A program made the translations under genes and the position numbers. From Rostratula benghalensis (Eukaryota > Chordata > Aves > Charadriiformes > Rostratulidae): 64,000 nucleotides of DNA. Shown one piece after another: positions 51,978-62,442 of this stretch (within the stretch, counting starts at the first letter, position 1; every line of letters begins with the position of its first letter). The stretch lies in contig VXAI01000018.1 of assembly GCA_013399305.1 (NCBI GenBank), positions 757,126 through 821,125 on the forward strand, written 5' to 3'. Under the pieces are notes generated by a model that worked only from the letters and a program-made list of their open reading frames with translations, ran no database searches and was not told where the DNA came from.

Positions 51978-53961
51978 GTTCTGCCCTTCAGCAGGTCCCC
52001 ACGTGCAGCCTCCAAAGCATCAACATAGCTTGAAAAGCAAATTTTCAGAATACTGTATCCTGTGTTTGCCTCAGCTTTCAGAGATGTTGGGATAGCAGGG
52101 GGTCACATTTTCAAGCTTTGGATTTCCTTTAAAAGGAGGAAGAATATGTTAAAGGAACCAGACCCTCTTTGGATAAAGTGTTTCCAGTACTTCTGTGAAC
52201 CTTTTCACAGCTGCTGGGGCGTGAAAAGAAACCTTTCCTTTAACCATGAACAAGACCTATACTGCTCCACCAAGAAGTTTGCAGTCTGTCCTACAGACAT
52301 CAGCATAGAAGGAATTAGGTGCCAACGTGAAGATTGGACCCAGGTTTATTTAGTAAATAAATAAAAATTTAAAAATGAAGGGGAAAAAAAGCAGTAGCAG
52401 CAGGCCAAAAAGCTCACCAGGCACCTGACATAAACAGGAGCATTTGCTGTGGGAAGGGGAACTGGTTCCCTGTAAAAAGGATTCCAGAGAGGGCCAGGAG
52501 AAAACTTCATCTATTGCATGTCAAAAGATTTCAGCTGAAAAACATTTCTGTTCTTTTCTTCCAGTATGTTTTGTCATCCTGTGCTCTGAGAACATCTCAA
52601 ATAGCTGTTAATAATTTATATGTTACAGTGGCATATTAAATCACTTGGCTGCCAGAATGACTTTGAAACACAGGGGCCTTGAATCTGCCTTAGATAATGA
52701 AGGGAACTCCTGAATCTTCCAGGTGCCAATAGGTTTTGCTTTTATTTCTTCAAATAATGTCATATGCAGCCTGTTAGGACATGATGCCTCCGTGAGCACT
52801 TGAAAGCAGGCTTAGATTAACAAAAAAACCCAAACAAAACACAGCTTGATGCAAATATTCTCCAAAATCTGTCTGGTCCTTGGAAACATTGCCCAGTTGG
52901 GGTAACGACCCTACAACTGCTTACTGAAGTAATCCTTGCACTGGATCAGGAAGGTTTTACCTATTTTTTGTGCAGTGATTCCCTGTTGGAAAAGGTTATG
53001 TTACTAGTCATGTTTAGGGCCTAGAACTCAGCTGTTAAGTTTGCAACCTCTGCCACATCCCATTGTGGCCCTAAGTGACCCACCCTCAAAACTGCCTGGG
53101 TGGCACTGAATGGGTCGTGATGACACTAATAAAAGCTCTTGTAAAACCTTCAGAGAAATATCCTACTTGATATCAAATTGTTGCTGCCCTTATTTTCAAA
53201 AAATTTATTTTCCATACTACAGACTTTCACTCGGAATAGCTCAGCAGGGCTTTTCCTGTAGACTTACTGTACTTTAAAAATGCAAAAAAATTGCATAGAT
53301 CATCATGCAGAGAAGGCCACAAGCAGAGGAAAGGGAAAGAAAGGTACAGGCTGGGGGTAACATAAGGAAAGGAACAGATAGGACAGTTACAGGCAGAGGA
53401 AAGATGCATGAAAAAGGAAACAGAAATCAAGTAAAAAGGGAAAGCAAAGACTGTCATTGCAGTGACCAGCAGTACAAAGTGATAATTGACTGCTGCTGTT
53501 TAACTGGAGGGCCAATTATATTATAATATTTGCAAAAGCAAAGACAAAGGATTTCTTGTCTCTGCTGGGACTGAATGTCCTTTTTCAACACTGTGTCTGT
53601 GGAAAGGAGCCTTTCCTGGGTATGTGCTGCCAGATGTACAGGAAAAACTACCATTTACTTTCTGTGAGTTTAGAGCAAACTCTTGTACAGCAAAGTGGTT
53701 TCTGCAGAAGTTTGTGTGGTGTAAACAGCACCTCTCAGGAGCTGGGGAGTCATTACTCCAGGCCTGAGGTGTGTTTGTGTATGTTACCTCCGAGCTCACC
53801 TCCACGCAGTTCAAGCATCCTTCTCCTCAACACCCAAGGAGCCGATTCGCCTGGACGACACTTGGGCAGGCCGCAGTGCACATGGCTTTTCCTTCCTTTT
53901 GATTTTCTACATCAAAATGACATTGAAGACTGAGGATCCGTCGCAATGCAAGAACCAGAGT

Positions 53962-53973
53962 GCCCTCTATTGT
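53962..53973 (-). promoter_or_regulatory. CTCF-like motif near the TEKT4 promoter
   Basis: Minus-strand ACAATAGAGGGC matches 10 of 12 core positions, about 0.6 kb before the CpG island. It has the same orientation as the site at 17496. Confidence 0.22.
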
Positions 53974-54690
53974 CACCGTGCTCTCCAGCATCTTCCCCTC
54001 TCTCCTCCAAGGGCTCAGAAGAGAAGCCTCTCTCTCCCTTGCAGCCTTTCCTTTTCTTTTTTTGTTGCACAGGAGTGGAAACTCCCAAAAATTTAATATA
54101 ATTCAAGCGTATATAAAAGACTGCATCTCCCCAGGCGAATATTAAACACGGGATCCAACCGCAGCTGGATTTCACATGCACCTGACCTGTGACAAGGCCA
54201 GAGCCACACAAATTGTCTTGATCTTGTTTTGTGAGGTATAAAAATAGAGTGAGGTGCAAAAAGGTATTAAATTGAATGGCTGCGGATGCCGCAGGCTCCG
54301 TGCAGGCCCCCGGGGCCTCCACAGGGCCTTGCCCCCCGCCCGAGTGCCTCAATGAGCTGAGGGGTAAATGTGGAAGGGCTTCACCCCCGCCTCCCCCGCT
54401 TACTGGGCAGGAACGGGGCTGAAGTCCTGAACAGGATCCTCCCATGCATTTCCTGAAACAACCAGGAAAAAGCGCTACTGTGCACAGGCGGCGGTTGGAA
54501 GAGACGCTCCTCAGCACAAAGGGGAGGCAGGACGCGGTGTAGAGACTTCGGCGAATCGTTTTTCTCACTGACACACTCGCACACGAGAATGAGAAGCGCT
54601 ACAATAGGCGCCATGCCTGGGACGGGGAAGCCCTCCTGCCCTGTAGCCCCGCGAACGCCGCCATGACACCGCGGCCGGGCCGCCCGCTCC

Positions 54691-54695
54691 ATTGG
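54691..54695 (-). promoter_or_regulatory. Inverted CCAAT box
   Basis: ATTGG on the plus strand, in CTCCATTGGGTG, 8 bp ahead of the plus-strand X-box. It is a likely NF-Y site by position and company. Confidence 0.5.
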
Positions 54696-54703
54696 GTGTC
54701 CCC

Positions 54704-54717
54704 GTCGCCATAGCAAC
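54704..54717 (+). promoter_or_regulatory. RFX X-box, plus orientation
   Basis: GTCGCCATAGCAAC fits the RFX consensus GTNRCC-N2-RGYAAC at every defined position. It lies about 246 bp upstream of the homology-supported start codon of a ciliary gene. X-boxes bound by RFX2/RFX3 are established drivers of motile-cilium genes. Confidence 0.8.
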
Positions 54718-54791
54718 AAGTAGCTTGGAGGCGGGCGCGGGCAGCCGGCGTTCTCCTATCCAACGCGTCCTCAGGGAGGATCCGCTCTCTG

Positions 54792-54796
54792 ATTGG
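54792..54796 (-). promoter_or_regulatory. Inverted CCAAT box
   Basis: ATTGG in CTGATTGGCGGC, the extended NF-Y form. It is 14 bp upstream of a GGGCGG box. Confidence 0.55.
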
Positions 54797-54810
54797 CGGC
54801 TGGTAACGAG

Positions 54811-54816
54811 GGGCGG
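54811..54816 (+). promoter_or_regulatory. GC box (Sp1-type)
   Basis: GGGCGG within GAGGGGCGGGCTG inside the CpG island, between two inverted CCAAT boxes. Confidence 0.5.
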
Positions 54817-54874
54817 GCTGTTCCCCCGCTTACCGCCTCGGGTTTCCCTTCGCGAGGGGGGGACCCGCCTCCTC

Positions 54875-54879
54875 ATTGG
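54875..54879 (-). promoter_or_regulatory. Inverted CCAAT box
   Basis: ATTGG in CCTCATTGGTTG, immediately ahead of the minus-strand X-box. Of the three CCAAT boxes it is closest to the coding start. Confidence 0.5.
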
Positions 54880-54887
54880 TTGCCGCC

Positions 54888-54901
54888 GTTGCCCTGGCGA
54901 C
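54888..54901 (-). promoter_or_regulatory. RFX X-box, minus orientation
   Basis: Read on the minus strand this is GTCGCCAGGGCAAC, again a full match to GTNRCC-N2-RGYAAC. It sits 62 bp upstream of the 54963 ATG and 9 bp downstream of an inverted CCAAT box. RFX and NF-Y often act together at short spacing. Confidence 0.78.
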
Positions 54902-54932
54902 GGGGGGACGCGGCGCGAACGAGCCGGGAGCC

Positions 54933-54962
54933 ATGGCTGACGCCGTGGGGAGCTCCGGCGCC
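54933..54962 (+). other. TEKT4: In-frame upstream extension or 5' UTR of TEKT4
   Basis: These ten codons (MADAVGSSGA) sit in frame immediately ahead of the homology-supported start. Both ATGs have a purine at -3 and G at +4. A scanning ribosome would meet 54933 first, so this bird protein may carry a ten-residue N-terminal extension compared with mammals. The sequence alone does not decide between extension and leaky scanning. Confidence 0.5.
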
Positions 54963-55496
54963 ATGGCCCAGCCCAGCGTCCTGCTGACCAAGGAACCGGC
55001 ACCACAGACGGTGCCCGCCTCCGACCTACCCATGAAGGTGTACGAGGTGGCGTTGAACACGGGGACTGACTCCTCCAGCGGCCTGGCCACTGCTGGCTTC
55101 CGCATCGCCAAGTACCTGCCCACCGAGTGGCACCTGAACCACTCTGAGCTGTGCCACAAGGCCTTCATCAGCTGCGAGCAGGCTGAGCGTGGCCGGGCAG
55201 AGGCCAAGGAGCTGGCTGAGTATGCTGCTGCTGCTGCACAACGTGCCCAGCAGGACTCCACGGCCGCTGTTGGCCAGCGCCTGGAAGACATACACTTCTG
55301 GAAGTCCCAGCTCCAGAAGGAGATTGAGGACCTTGATGCCGAGACCCGCCTGCTGGCAGCCCAGAAGCTGCGGCTGGAAAGGGCGCTCGATGCCACTGAG
55401 GTGCCCTATGCCATTGCCACCGATAATCTGCAGTGTCGAGAAAGGAGGCAAGCTCCAGACCTGGTCTGTGATGAAGTGGAGAGAGAGTTATTGAAG
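54963..55496 (+). CDS. TEKT4: Tektin-4, exon 1 (coding part)
   Basis: This exon encodes residues 1-178 of tektin-4, a coiled-coil filament protein that lies inside the doublet microtubules of motile cilia and sperm flagella and stabilises the axoneme. Assignment rests on the N-terminus MAQPSVLLTKEPAPQTVP, which closely matches mammalian tektin-4, followed by SSGLATAGFR, WKSQLQKEIE, LERALDATEVP and TDNLQCRERR, all tektin-family helical-segment sequences. The start at 54963 is chosen because homology begins there. An in-frame ATG 10 codons upstream at 54933 (MADAVGSSGA) also has G at -3 and G at +4, so a longer N-terminus is possible. The exon ends in LLK at a GTGAGC donor (55497), phase 0, and joins exon 2 at 62372. 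It is GC-rich, as expected for a first exon in a CpG island. Alanine-rich run AAAAAQRAQQ replaces less alanine-rich sequence in mammals. Identity as TEKT4 rather than another tektin is very likely. Confidence 0.95.
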
Positions 55497-56764
55497 GTGA
55501 GCAGGATGTGAAGATGTTAAGGGATGTTGGCAGCCCTCTCTTAGTGCTGCCCCTGTCACTAAAATGGTGAAGAGATTGGTCAGTAGACGGTAACTGCAGC
55601 TCATGAAGGTATCTTCTGGCAACACACAGAGGCCTAGTGCCCCTTCTGGCATCCTGGACTCTGTGTCTGTTAGTCCTAGATTTAAGAAGAATTGTTTAAA
55701 ATCATTCATCTGTTTACAAAGTATTTAAAAGCATGTGAGTATGACTGGGAGAGACCAGATCCAAACAAAATCAAACCAGAGGTTTCCTGAACCCAGCTGG
55801 GCTTCCTAATCTGGCGTTAAACTTCTTCCAGCCCACAGTTGGCTTAAAGTCTCCTCATCTCTGCAGGTTACACTTTAAAACTGCAGTACCCCATGAGCAG
55901 ATTATTTAAAACCAGTGAAATACTCCTTGCCTGTTTCCATGCTGAAGTGGTCCACATCTAGCAGTCTCTGCCATCGCCATTTACTATGGAATTGCTGTAG
56001 TCTTGCCAAGGTTCACAACCAGGTGGTGATCCAACACTGAACTACAGTGTCTCAACACAAACCATCATTTTAAATGTCCTGCAGCATGGCTCTCTGATCT
56101 GTACAGTGTGGTCGTGAGACACCTGCATGAGATGACAGCTCCAGGCAAGCCAGAGAGTAGGGGGCACAGACAGATGGTATTTCTGACAGTGTGACTTCAA
56201 CAAGCCTGAAACTCTCCTGAAATCTGCTGGTTCCTTTTTCATTTTTCTCCCACAGAGGACCCTTTACTCCAGCTGACACTTTGTTATCTGTCACTGAGAT
56301 CCAGCACTGCTTGTAGATTGCCTTAAAACCTGCTGTAATTGTTGTGGCTGCACATCTGAGAGAGAACAGGTTCTGGGTCATTTTTCATTCTGGAATGATA
56401 TATATTTTAGTGTCCCAAAAATAAATTAATAATTATTTGCCTGCAGCCTCCAGTATACTGTGAAAGTTGATTCATGATGAGTTACCGATTAAACCAGATG
56501 ATTAATATTTGTTGTTAGAAAAATATTGGGGAAAATTACATGGTTGATGGCATGATAATATTTACAATATTTTTAACAGGAATTGTGTACAACTGTGGAA
56601 TTGTCATCAACGTTTAAGAGGTTGTTCCAGTCAAAAATATAAATGTGTGAGAGTTAGTGTATAGGATATTGCAGTATGTGATTTGTTATAAGATTTAGAT
56701 TACAGAAAATAATTTTTTTCATTGGCTGTTGATGTTTTAGAGAAGTCTGTGAAATGTACAATTT

Positions 56765-56776
56765 ACACACACACAC
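56765..56776. repeat. (AC)6 microsatellite
   Basis: Short dinucleotide run in TEKT4 intron 1. Confidence 0.9.
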
Positions 56777-56878
56777 AAAAATATTTTTTCTGTCAGGATT
56801 TCTCTCCTCATCTCAGAGAATAGTTTGTTCATTGCTCAGAAGTCCTTTTGCTGCTGCTGCTGCTAATTCTTCACCTGA

Positions 56879-57094
56879 AATTGGGGTTCTCTGCATGTGA
56901 CGACAGAGTGTCAACAGCCAAGTGGGATCTCATCAAAAAAGAATGATGTGAGTTCAGATGAGGTGTGTGTACCAGCAGCAGATGGACTCTTGAGAAATGA
57001 AGATTTTGTTGCCATGCCAATGACCTTTGCAGTGCAGAAGGAAGGGAACTACATAATACCAGAGGAAATCCTTCCCATTTTCACAGAGGAATAG
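56879..57094 (+). other. Coding-like open island in TEKT4 intron 1
   Basis: One frame stays open from 56879 to a TAG at 57092-57094, after a TGA just upstream. The predicted peptide is hydrophilic and acidic towards its end (…EEILPIFTEE) with no long homopolymer or low-complexity run. There is no ATG near its beginning; the first in-frame Met is well inside. I recognise no domain. It could be an unannotated exon, a decayed retrocopy fragment, or chance, and chance is the default. Confidence 0.2.
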
Positions 57095-59837
57095 ATTTTA
57101 TGGCACAAATGTTTGCAAATAGCTTTTAGATAGAAAATAGCCAGCAAATAGCTTTGCCATCTCTTTAAGGTGCAGCTACGCTCTATACCTCTTTTACTGC
57201 AAGAAATCAGACAGTACCTTGTATTTCTTACTCTCTGCAAACCTGACTAATAATTCTTGACACTTAGAGCTGCTCTGCCATGAACTCTAGCTGTTCGCTG
57301 GGCAGATTTCCAAGTTAATGGCCCAGTTCACTGGGAGCTCTGCGTTGCAACATTTGCCTATTTGGAGGAGTTATGCAAATTTTATCTCTAAAGTACTCAC
57401 ATGCTTTTTCTAAATGTTGCTTATTTGTCCAGTCACTTTCTAATCTTAACTCTCTTAAGAAATGCAAGAGAGGTCAAGAGTAATTCATTCTCTTCCCATT
57501 GAAAAACCGAGAAAAAGAAGAAATAGGTCCCACAAGTCAGCTGTGTGAGGAAACAGACGTTTTTTTCCTGGCAGGTTTAATTACACAGTTAATTGATATT
57601 CTGGGGCATTTTCCTTCCTTTGAAATTATTCCTCTCCTAACTAGTAGCTCAGGCTTGTGCTGGCATCATTCTCTGGTATCTTTGCCACGTTCCTGCCGGC
57701 TCCCATGGACCAGAGTATGGGGGAAACGGAAACTGGGGAAAGAGCGTGTCTGGACGGGCGACTGCCTTTCACATGGTCATGGAAAAACTTCTGATAGGAC
57801 ATAGCTTTTTTTCCTGCTTTCTGAAGCAATGAAGAACATTTTCTAGTTCCCAGAGCATCCTGCTGAGATAACCACTTCTCAGTGGCCCCTTGGCAGATGA
57901 CATTTAAAGAGACAACAGCAAATACAAGCAGTTTTGATAAGTTTTAAATACTTTCATTATCTGGAATAGTTTCAGATGACCCACAGGGAAAAGAGAATTA
58001 TCTCAGATGAAGTTCTTATGCATCCAGATAAGATCTGGGGGGGGGTCCTGGTTTTTGGCACACCATCTATTTCTTTTAAGGACTTTTTGCTCCTACTCAT
58101 CTGTCCTATTTGCTTTGCAGCATGGAGTCGTATTTAGATCATCTGTTGTGATACATCCCACCACTAAATGGCTACTGCTGGAATGAGGGATGAGGATATT
58201 TAAGTGAAAGCTCCTTGCATGCATAGTAAAATGAGCTGCTACTCAGAAGTTCAGTGACTCCACTTAGCAGCATATTAATCTTTTCTTAATGCAGTTCTGG
58301 TTACGAAAAAGAAGCTGAAGGACACCATTGTTTTTTCCAGTAAAGAGGGATCTTTGATGACTAAAAAGAAGACAAAATCTCTCAAGTAGAACAATTTTAT
58401 TTATTTGCAGTGTTGCATTGAAAATAGCTGAGTTCAGAAAAAGCAATACATGCATCTGTTTTATATGAAGTTTGACTTTCATAACCCATCTGACATCTCT
58501 GAATTCCCTTTGCATCAGTTTAGTGACAGTTTAGTATGTTTATGTGCACACATTTAATACTGAAAATACAAACTCTAGCCAAGGACTTGCCACATCGTGG
58601 TATACCCGAATAGATTATGTTTCAACTGCACTTATTCTGCATTTCAACGTTATTTCTGCATGTCCAGGGTCCAGATTCATTAAATGAGTGCCACCTATGA
58701 CTGTGGCATCAGCAGATGGACTTATATTTACGCTGTGTTTTTACCCTGGAACTGTATTTGACTCAGAATGTTGATTTGTTTTGTGTTCACTTCAACAATG
58801 AGGTCATCCTCAGCTATTCCCTGATGCTGACGGCAAAGGCATTAGCCAAGATCCTGTCGAGCATGTAAAATTAAAGTTTAAAAAAGTGGAAAAGTACACA
58901 TATGTATGTATTGCTGCGAATTGTAATACCGGGGGAAGGAAAACAACAGAATACCATTTCCAAACACTGTGATCTGTAGCTTTGCCCAGTGAAGTAGTGC
59001 ACAATAGGACAATCCTGTACGTGGACAACTCAGTTAAGAGCACAATGCTCATTTTCAACACCTGCAAATGGTCAGTTTTCAAAAGACTCTTCGGGGACCA
59101 GCAGGAAAAAAGGCCAGTCACAGAGCTGAGATTTTAAAGACAGTTACCTGCTTTCACTCCCAGCTGTAATCAATAACAGTCTTCCTGTTCCATGCTGTTT
59201 GGGGGTCTAAATCTAGTGAGATGTGTACCCTAGCTTGCTTTTATTTGCTGTGCTGATGTGCGGGACATCTGGTGTCATGTTGATACTGATGGATGGATGC
59301 AGCTGGATTTGTAATCAAGGGCGACTGCACAGCCCCTCTCATGGGCTTTTCTTTGCTCTCTCACTGTGTTATTCTGGCCGTGGGTGCTGTATTTAGACAT
59401 TGCTGACATCTGCAAGTCACTGATGTAAAAAGACAGGCTGAAAAAAAACAACCAAAAACAACAAAAAACCCCCAACCAACCAAAAAAGGGTTTGTAAATT
59501 TGTGGAAGGCACAAACATCTGCTCTTAAACATTTTCTTTGCACCATTGATTAAGCACTTACAAAGTCATGAACTGGGATGGTTTTATCACTAGATTTGAG
59601 GAAAATCCAACTTTTGCATCATAAACATTAAATACTGCGATAAAAATAAATGGTGTGCTAAACTATAAAATGTTCTCTCCCCGTTAATTGACAACCATTT
59701 ATAATAACGGAGGTTCTTTATTAGTATTAACTGTGGAAAAGGCAGCTGAAAAGAAGCCAAGATCACTTCAGATTTGACAGTATTTCATATTAATAGACAG
59801 CACAGGAAGACAGAAGAAGATGGAAAAAATAAGGAGG

Positions 59838-59851
59838 AAAAAAAAAAAAAA
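59838..59851. repeat. Poly(A), 14 bases
   Basis: A run in a purine-rich part of TEKT4 intron 1. Confidence 0.9.
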
Positions 59852-61750
59852 GACATTTCATCCACCAAGTCCTCTCATGAACTGAAGAAATGCAAACCTA
59901 AGTTAATGTTATCATCTGAACCAGAGATCTTATGAGCTACTAACACTCACATGGTTTTTTTACTCTCTCAATACAGTCTGGGCTTTCAAATTAATTGCCA
60001 GCACAATTCTCTGTGCAGACTGAATGAAGTTCATCCCTTCTCCCACTTGGTAAAGCCCAGATCTGCACCCAGGATTTTAATGTGGAATCAGGTAGCACTA
60101 CCTGGCAGATGTTCATGCAGTGTGGACCTTCTCCCAGCCACAGCTATGGGTAGACAACAGGCTGGATTGGCCTGCAATGTCTAGCTAGGGCTGAGGAACC
60201 TAGGTTAAAGGAACTTCATCTTCAACCCAGTGCCACAGCTCCTCCCAGCCACACAATCCGGGTTTTTAACTCTTTTAAAAGTTAAGAGATTTCATTAAGT
60301 AGATAAGGACTGAAAATTCAGCATAATTTATCCCTGCTTATTCAGTTTACCTAGCCTTAGACTGCCACCAATTATGAGAACTGTATCTTCAGTTTTAAAT
60401 GTCCTATTTGAATACATACCTCTTCAACAGGGAATCAATTTTAAAATTTTATTTGAGGTCATTCAACGAGGGAATTCTTTATTTTTGCATTATTTCACTC
60501 TTTCCATGTGAGGGACCTTAATTGCTAAAGGAAGACATTTCTCATTTAAAATTGTGCACATTACTCACAGGAAACTGTTTGCCTATTTACATGGAAACTG
60601 ACTGCCAAACACAAAATAGTATCAATTACTATAAATATAACGTAAAGCGCTGGATCTTTCTAACCCTTTAAGATCCTTTTGAATTTTTACTTTGACAATT
60701 CACCATTGTAATACTTCCTCCCTGCTGAAAGTGACTTTTGGTGTTCTCACAGTTTGTAAAAGGATACCTTCAGCTATGTGCTTGTTTTAATTTTTATCTT
60801 CTAAAGCATTAAAAATTATATTTTATTCAAAACATGATTGTCATTTTCCATATAGAATAAAATAATTTTTTTATGGTCCCTATTGGTTTCTTATGATGGA
60901 GAAACTGATGCTGTAGGGAAACATGAATTCATTTATTTGTCAAAACCAGTACAGGGATCAACGAGTGCCAGCAGTGTTCTGGGAATAAAGTTTATTAGTA
61001 AGTATATACTCCCTTAGCTGTCATTGGATGACTGTCATTGATGTAAACTAGCAAAATTAATTAGGAGTTTTTTTCAAATACAAAAGCTCTTTGTAATATC
61101 TGAGCCTCTAATATTAAATTCCTTTAAATAATAAAAAAGGAAATGCTTGCTGGACTGGCTTTTATATAATAATGTGTAATCACCAGATCAGTGAAGTCAC
61201 TTCAGAGAGCGTTGATAGTTAATCCCTAAAGCAGCATTACTGCAGTCAAAAATGAGCACCAGTACTTCTTGTGCAACAGGAGATTAGTAGAAAGTGTGGC
61301 CTTTTGGGGGTTTGACCCTGTTTGTGTTGAAATGAACATTCCTGCTAAAACCAGCCTGAGCTGAAACTTCAGGCATGGGATCGGGTATCAGGGTGAGGCA
61401 GAGCTTCGTGACTTTGAGCCCTCACGTCTTGCGACCAAGAGGAAATTAACCCCTCAAACAACATCCCATATTTGAGATAATTCTGCAGTCCTTGATGTTC
61501 TCCATCATCAGAGGGAAAATGAGTTCTGGAATAAATAGATCCAGGAGAAAAATTAAAGCTGTGAGTGTCATTGGGTTTAATATTATGACAGCTTTCCTAT
61601 ACCTGCTGAAGCAGACAGTGACTGTTTCAATCATAGTGTAGTAACTTCTATTTTTAGTTAGTACAAAGCACTCAAAGGAGTCAGGCCAACAGGAGATTAT
61701 GGTACTGCTACTCCTTTAGTGTTAAATAACACCTTATCACCGTATTTCAG

Positions 61751-61930
61751 ACAATCTGTGTTTTTGGAGATCTGCAGGAATCTGATGGGAAGCCTCTGCC
61801 TTGCGTACTAATAAAACACTTACAAGAGAACAAGGCTGTGAAGGTACCTGCAAGGACTCAGCAGGCTCTGGAAGCCAGTTTCTTGCCAGAGAAGCTGAAG
61901 ATCAGCTTACCAACAGCCCTTGGCCCCTGA
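61751..61930 (+). other. Possible alternative terminal exon in TEKT4 intron 1
   Basis: The sequence CGTATTTCAG ends at 61750 and is followed by 59 sense codons and a TGA. The peptide begins TICVFGDLQESDGKPLP and is hydrophilic. Its frame is phase 0 from the AG, so joining exon 1 to it would keep the frame and end tektin-4 after about 237 residues. An ATTAAA lies about 36 bp after the stop. The pyrimidine tract is poor and no domain is recognised, so this is a weak candidate. Confidence 0.2.
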
Positions 61931-62371
61931 GGTTGTGGTTTCAGGACAGGCAGTGGCCTGCTCCATATTAAAATGGCACCTTGTGTTTGTGCGAAGCAGT
62001 GACTCTGGGCTCCTGCTGAGCGTGGTGCTGGTGCCTTTTTTTCCCCCTACTTCAAGGCCGTGCAAGTAATTCAGATATTCTGTTTAATCTGATAGAACAT
62101 AGATTTTTTTTCATGGAATATACATGCACTAGGAAAATAATGAATCCCCAGGCTTTAGAAGTATTCAAAGTATTGCTGCTGCCTTAGACTTGCAGCTGAG
62201 TTGCCTCCATATCTGCTAACTCCTCAGAAGATCTTGTCTTGCAATAATAGGGTAAAAGTGGGTAATGAGTGGAAGATTTAAGTATTTATCCACAACCATT
62301 GAAATCAAATTGCTCCACAGGGTAGCATATACTGCACTGGATATCACAGAAGTCTCAATGTTTTTGTCTAG

Positions 62372-62442
62372 GAGGCTGACCTCATCAGAAGTATCCAGGA
62401 GCTTTTGAAAAGAACTTTAATACAAGCTCGCAACCAGATGCG
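62372..62442 (+). CDS. TEKT4: Tektin-4, exon 2
   Basis: This 71-bp internal exon encodes EADLIRSIQELLKRTLIQ followed by ARNQM and the first two bases of an Arg codon. It continues the tektin helix directly from the LLK at the end of exon 1. The acceptor is TTTTTGTCTAG ending at 62371 and the donor is GTAAGA starting at 62443, so it enters in phase 0 and leaves after the second base of a codon. The LLKRT motif is shared with mammalian tektin-4. The exon is too short for ordinary ORF detection and was found by reading for the expected continuation. A near-repeated block begins six bases into the following intron. Confidence 0.93.

Larger units (their letters stand above)
47369..54579. other. 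No gene seen; approach to the TEKT4 promoter
   Basis: Holds poly(A) at 48384, inverted repeats at 48227 and 51957 and AT-rich blocks at 47655-47775 and 49670-50060 that could be regulatory. A minus-strand frame of 220 codons (53912-54574) ends near the CpG island but has a low-complexity glycine run, a lysine run and no recognised domain. Confidence 0.65.
54834..55005 (-). ncRNA. Possible first exon of a divergent transcript
   Basis: On the minus strand the sequence GAGGCG|GTAAGC forms a strong 5' splice site with its last exonic base at 54834. It lies inside a CpG-island promoter of the type that commonly fires in both directions. The right end given is only an upper guess, because no start site can be read. 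The minus-strand reading frames here are GC-rich and match no family I know, so a non-coding divergent RNA is the best reading if transcription exists at all. Confidence 0.25.
54580..55110. promoter_or_regulatory. TEKT4: CpG-island promoter of TEKT4
   Basis: CpG dinucleotides become dense here after a long CpG-poor stretch and continue into exon 1. The block just before the start codon holds three inverted CCAAT boxes (ATTGG at 54691, 54792 and 54875), a GC box (GGGCGG at 54811) and two perfect X-boxes. No TATA box is near the start. The layout is that of a CpG-type ciliary-gene promoter with NF-Y and RFX sites. Island edges are judged by eye. Confidence 0.85.
55497..62371 (+). other. TEKT4: TEKT4 intron 1
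   Basis: This 6,875-bp intron is bounded by GTGAGC and TTTTTGTCTAG. It is AT-rich and contains an (AC)6 tract at 56765, a short CTG run at 56851, a 14-A tract at 59838, and two short open islands at 56879-57094 and 61751-61930 described separately. No CR1 or other mobile element was recognised in it. Confidence 0.9.

Noticed and set aside
54110..54247. TATA-like sequences at 54110 (TATATAAAA) and 54237 (TATAAAAATAG)
   Set aside because: They are over 700 bp from the TEKT4 start and outside the CpG island; AT-rich chance matches are more likely.
53912..54574. Minus-strand open frame of 220 codons next to the CpG island
   Set aside because: It contains glycine and lysine runs and no recognisable domain, and its reading frame ends without other gene signals. 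A divergent non-coding RNA is more likely than a protein.
54830..55451. Long minus-strand frames (188 and 141 codons) across TEKT4 exon 1
   Set aside because: They are antisense shadows of the real GC-rich coding exon.
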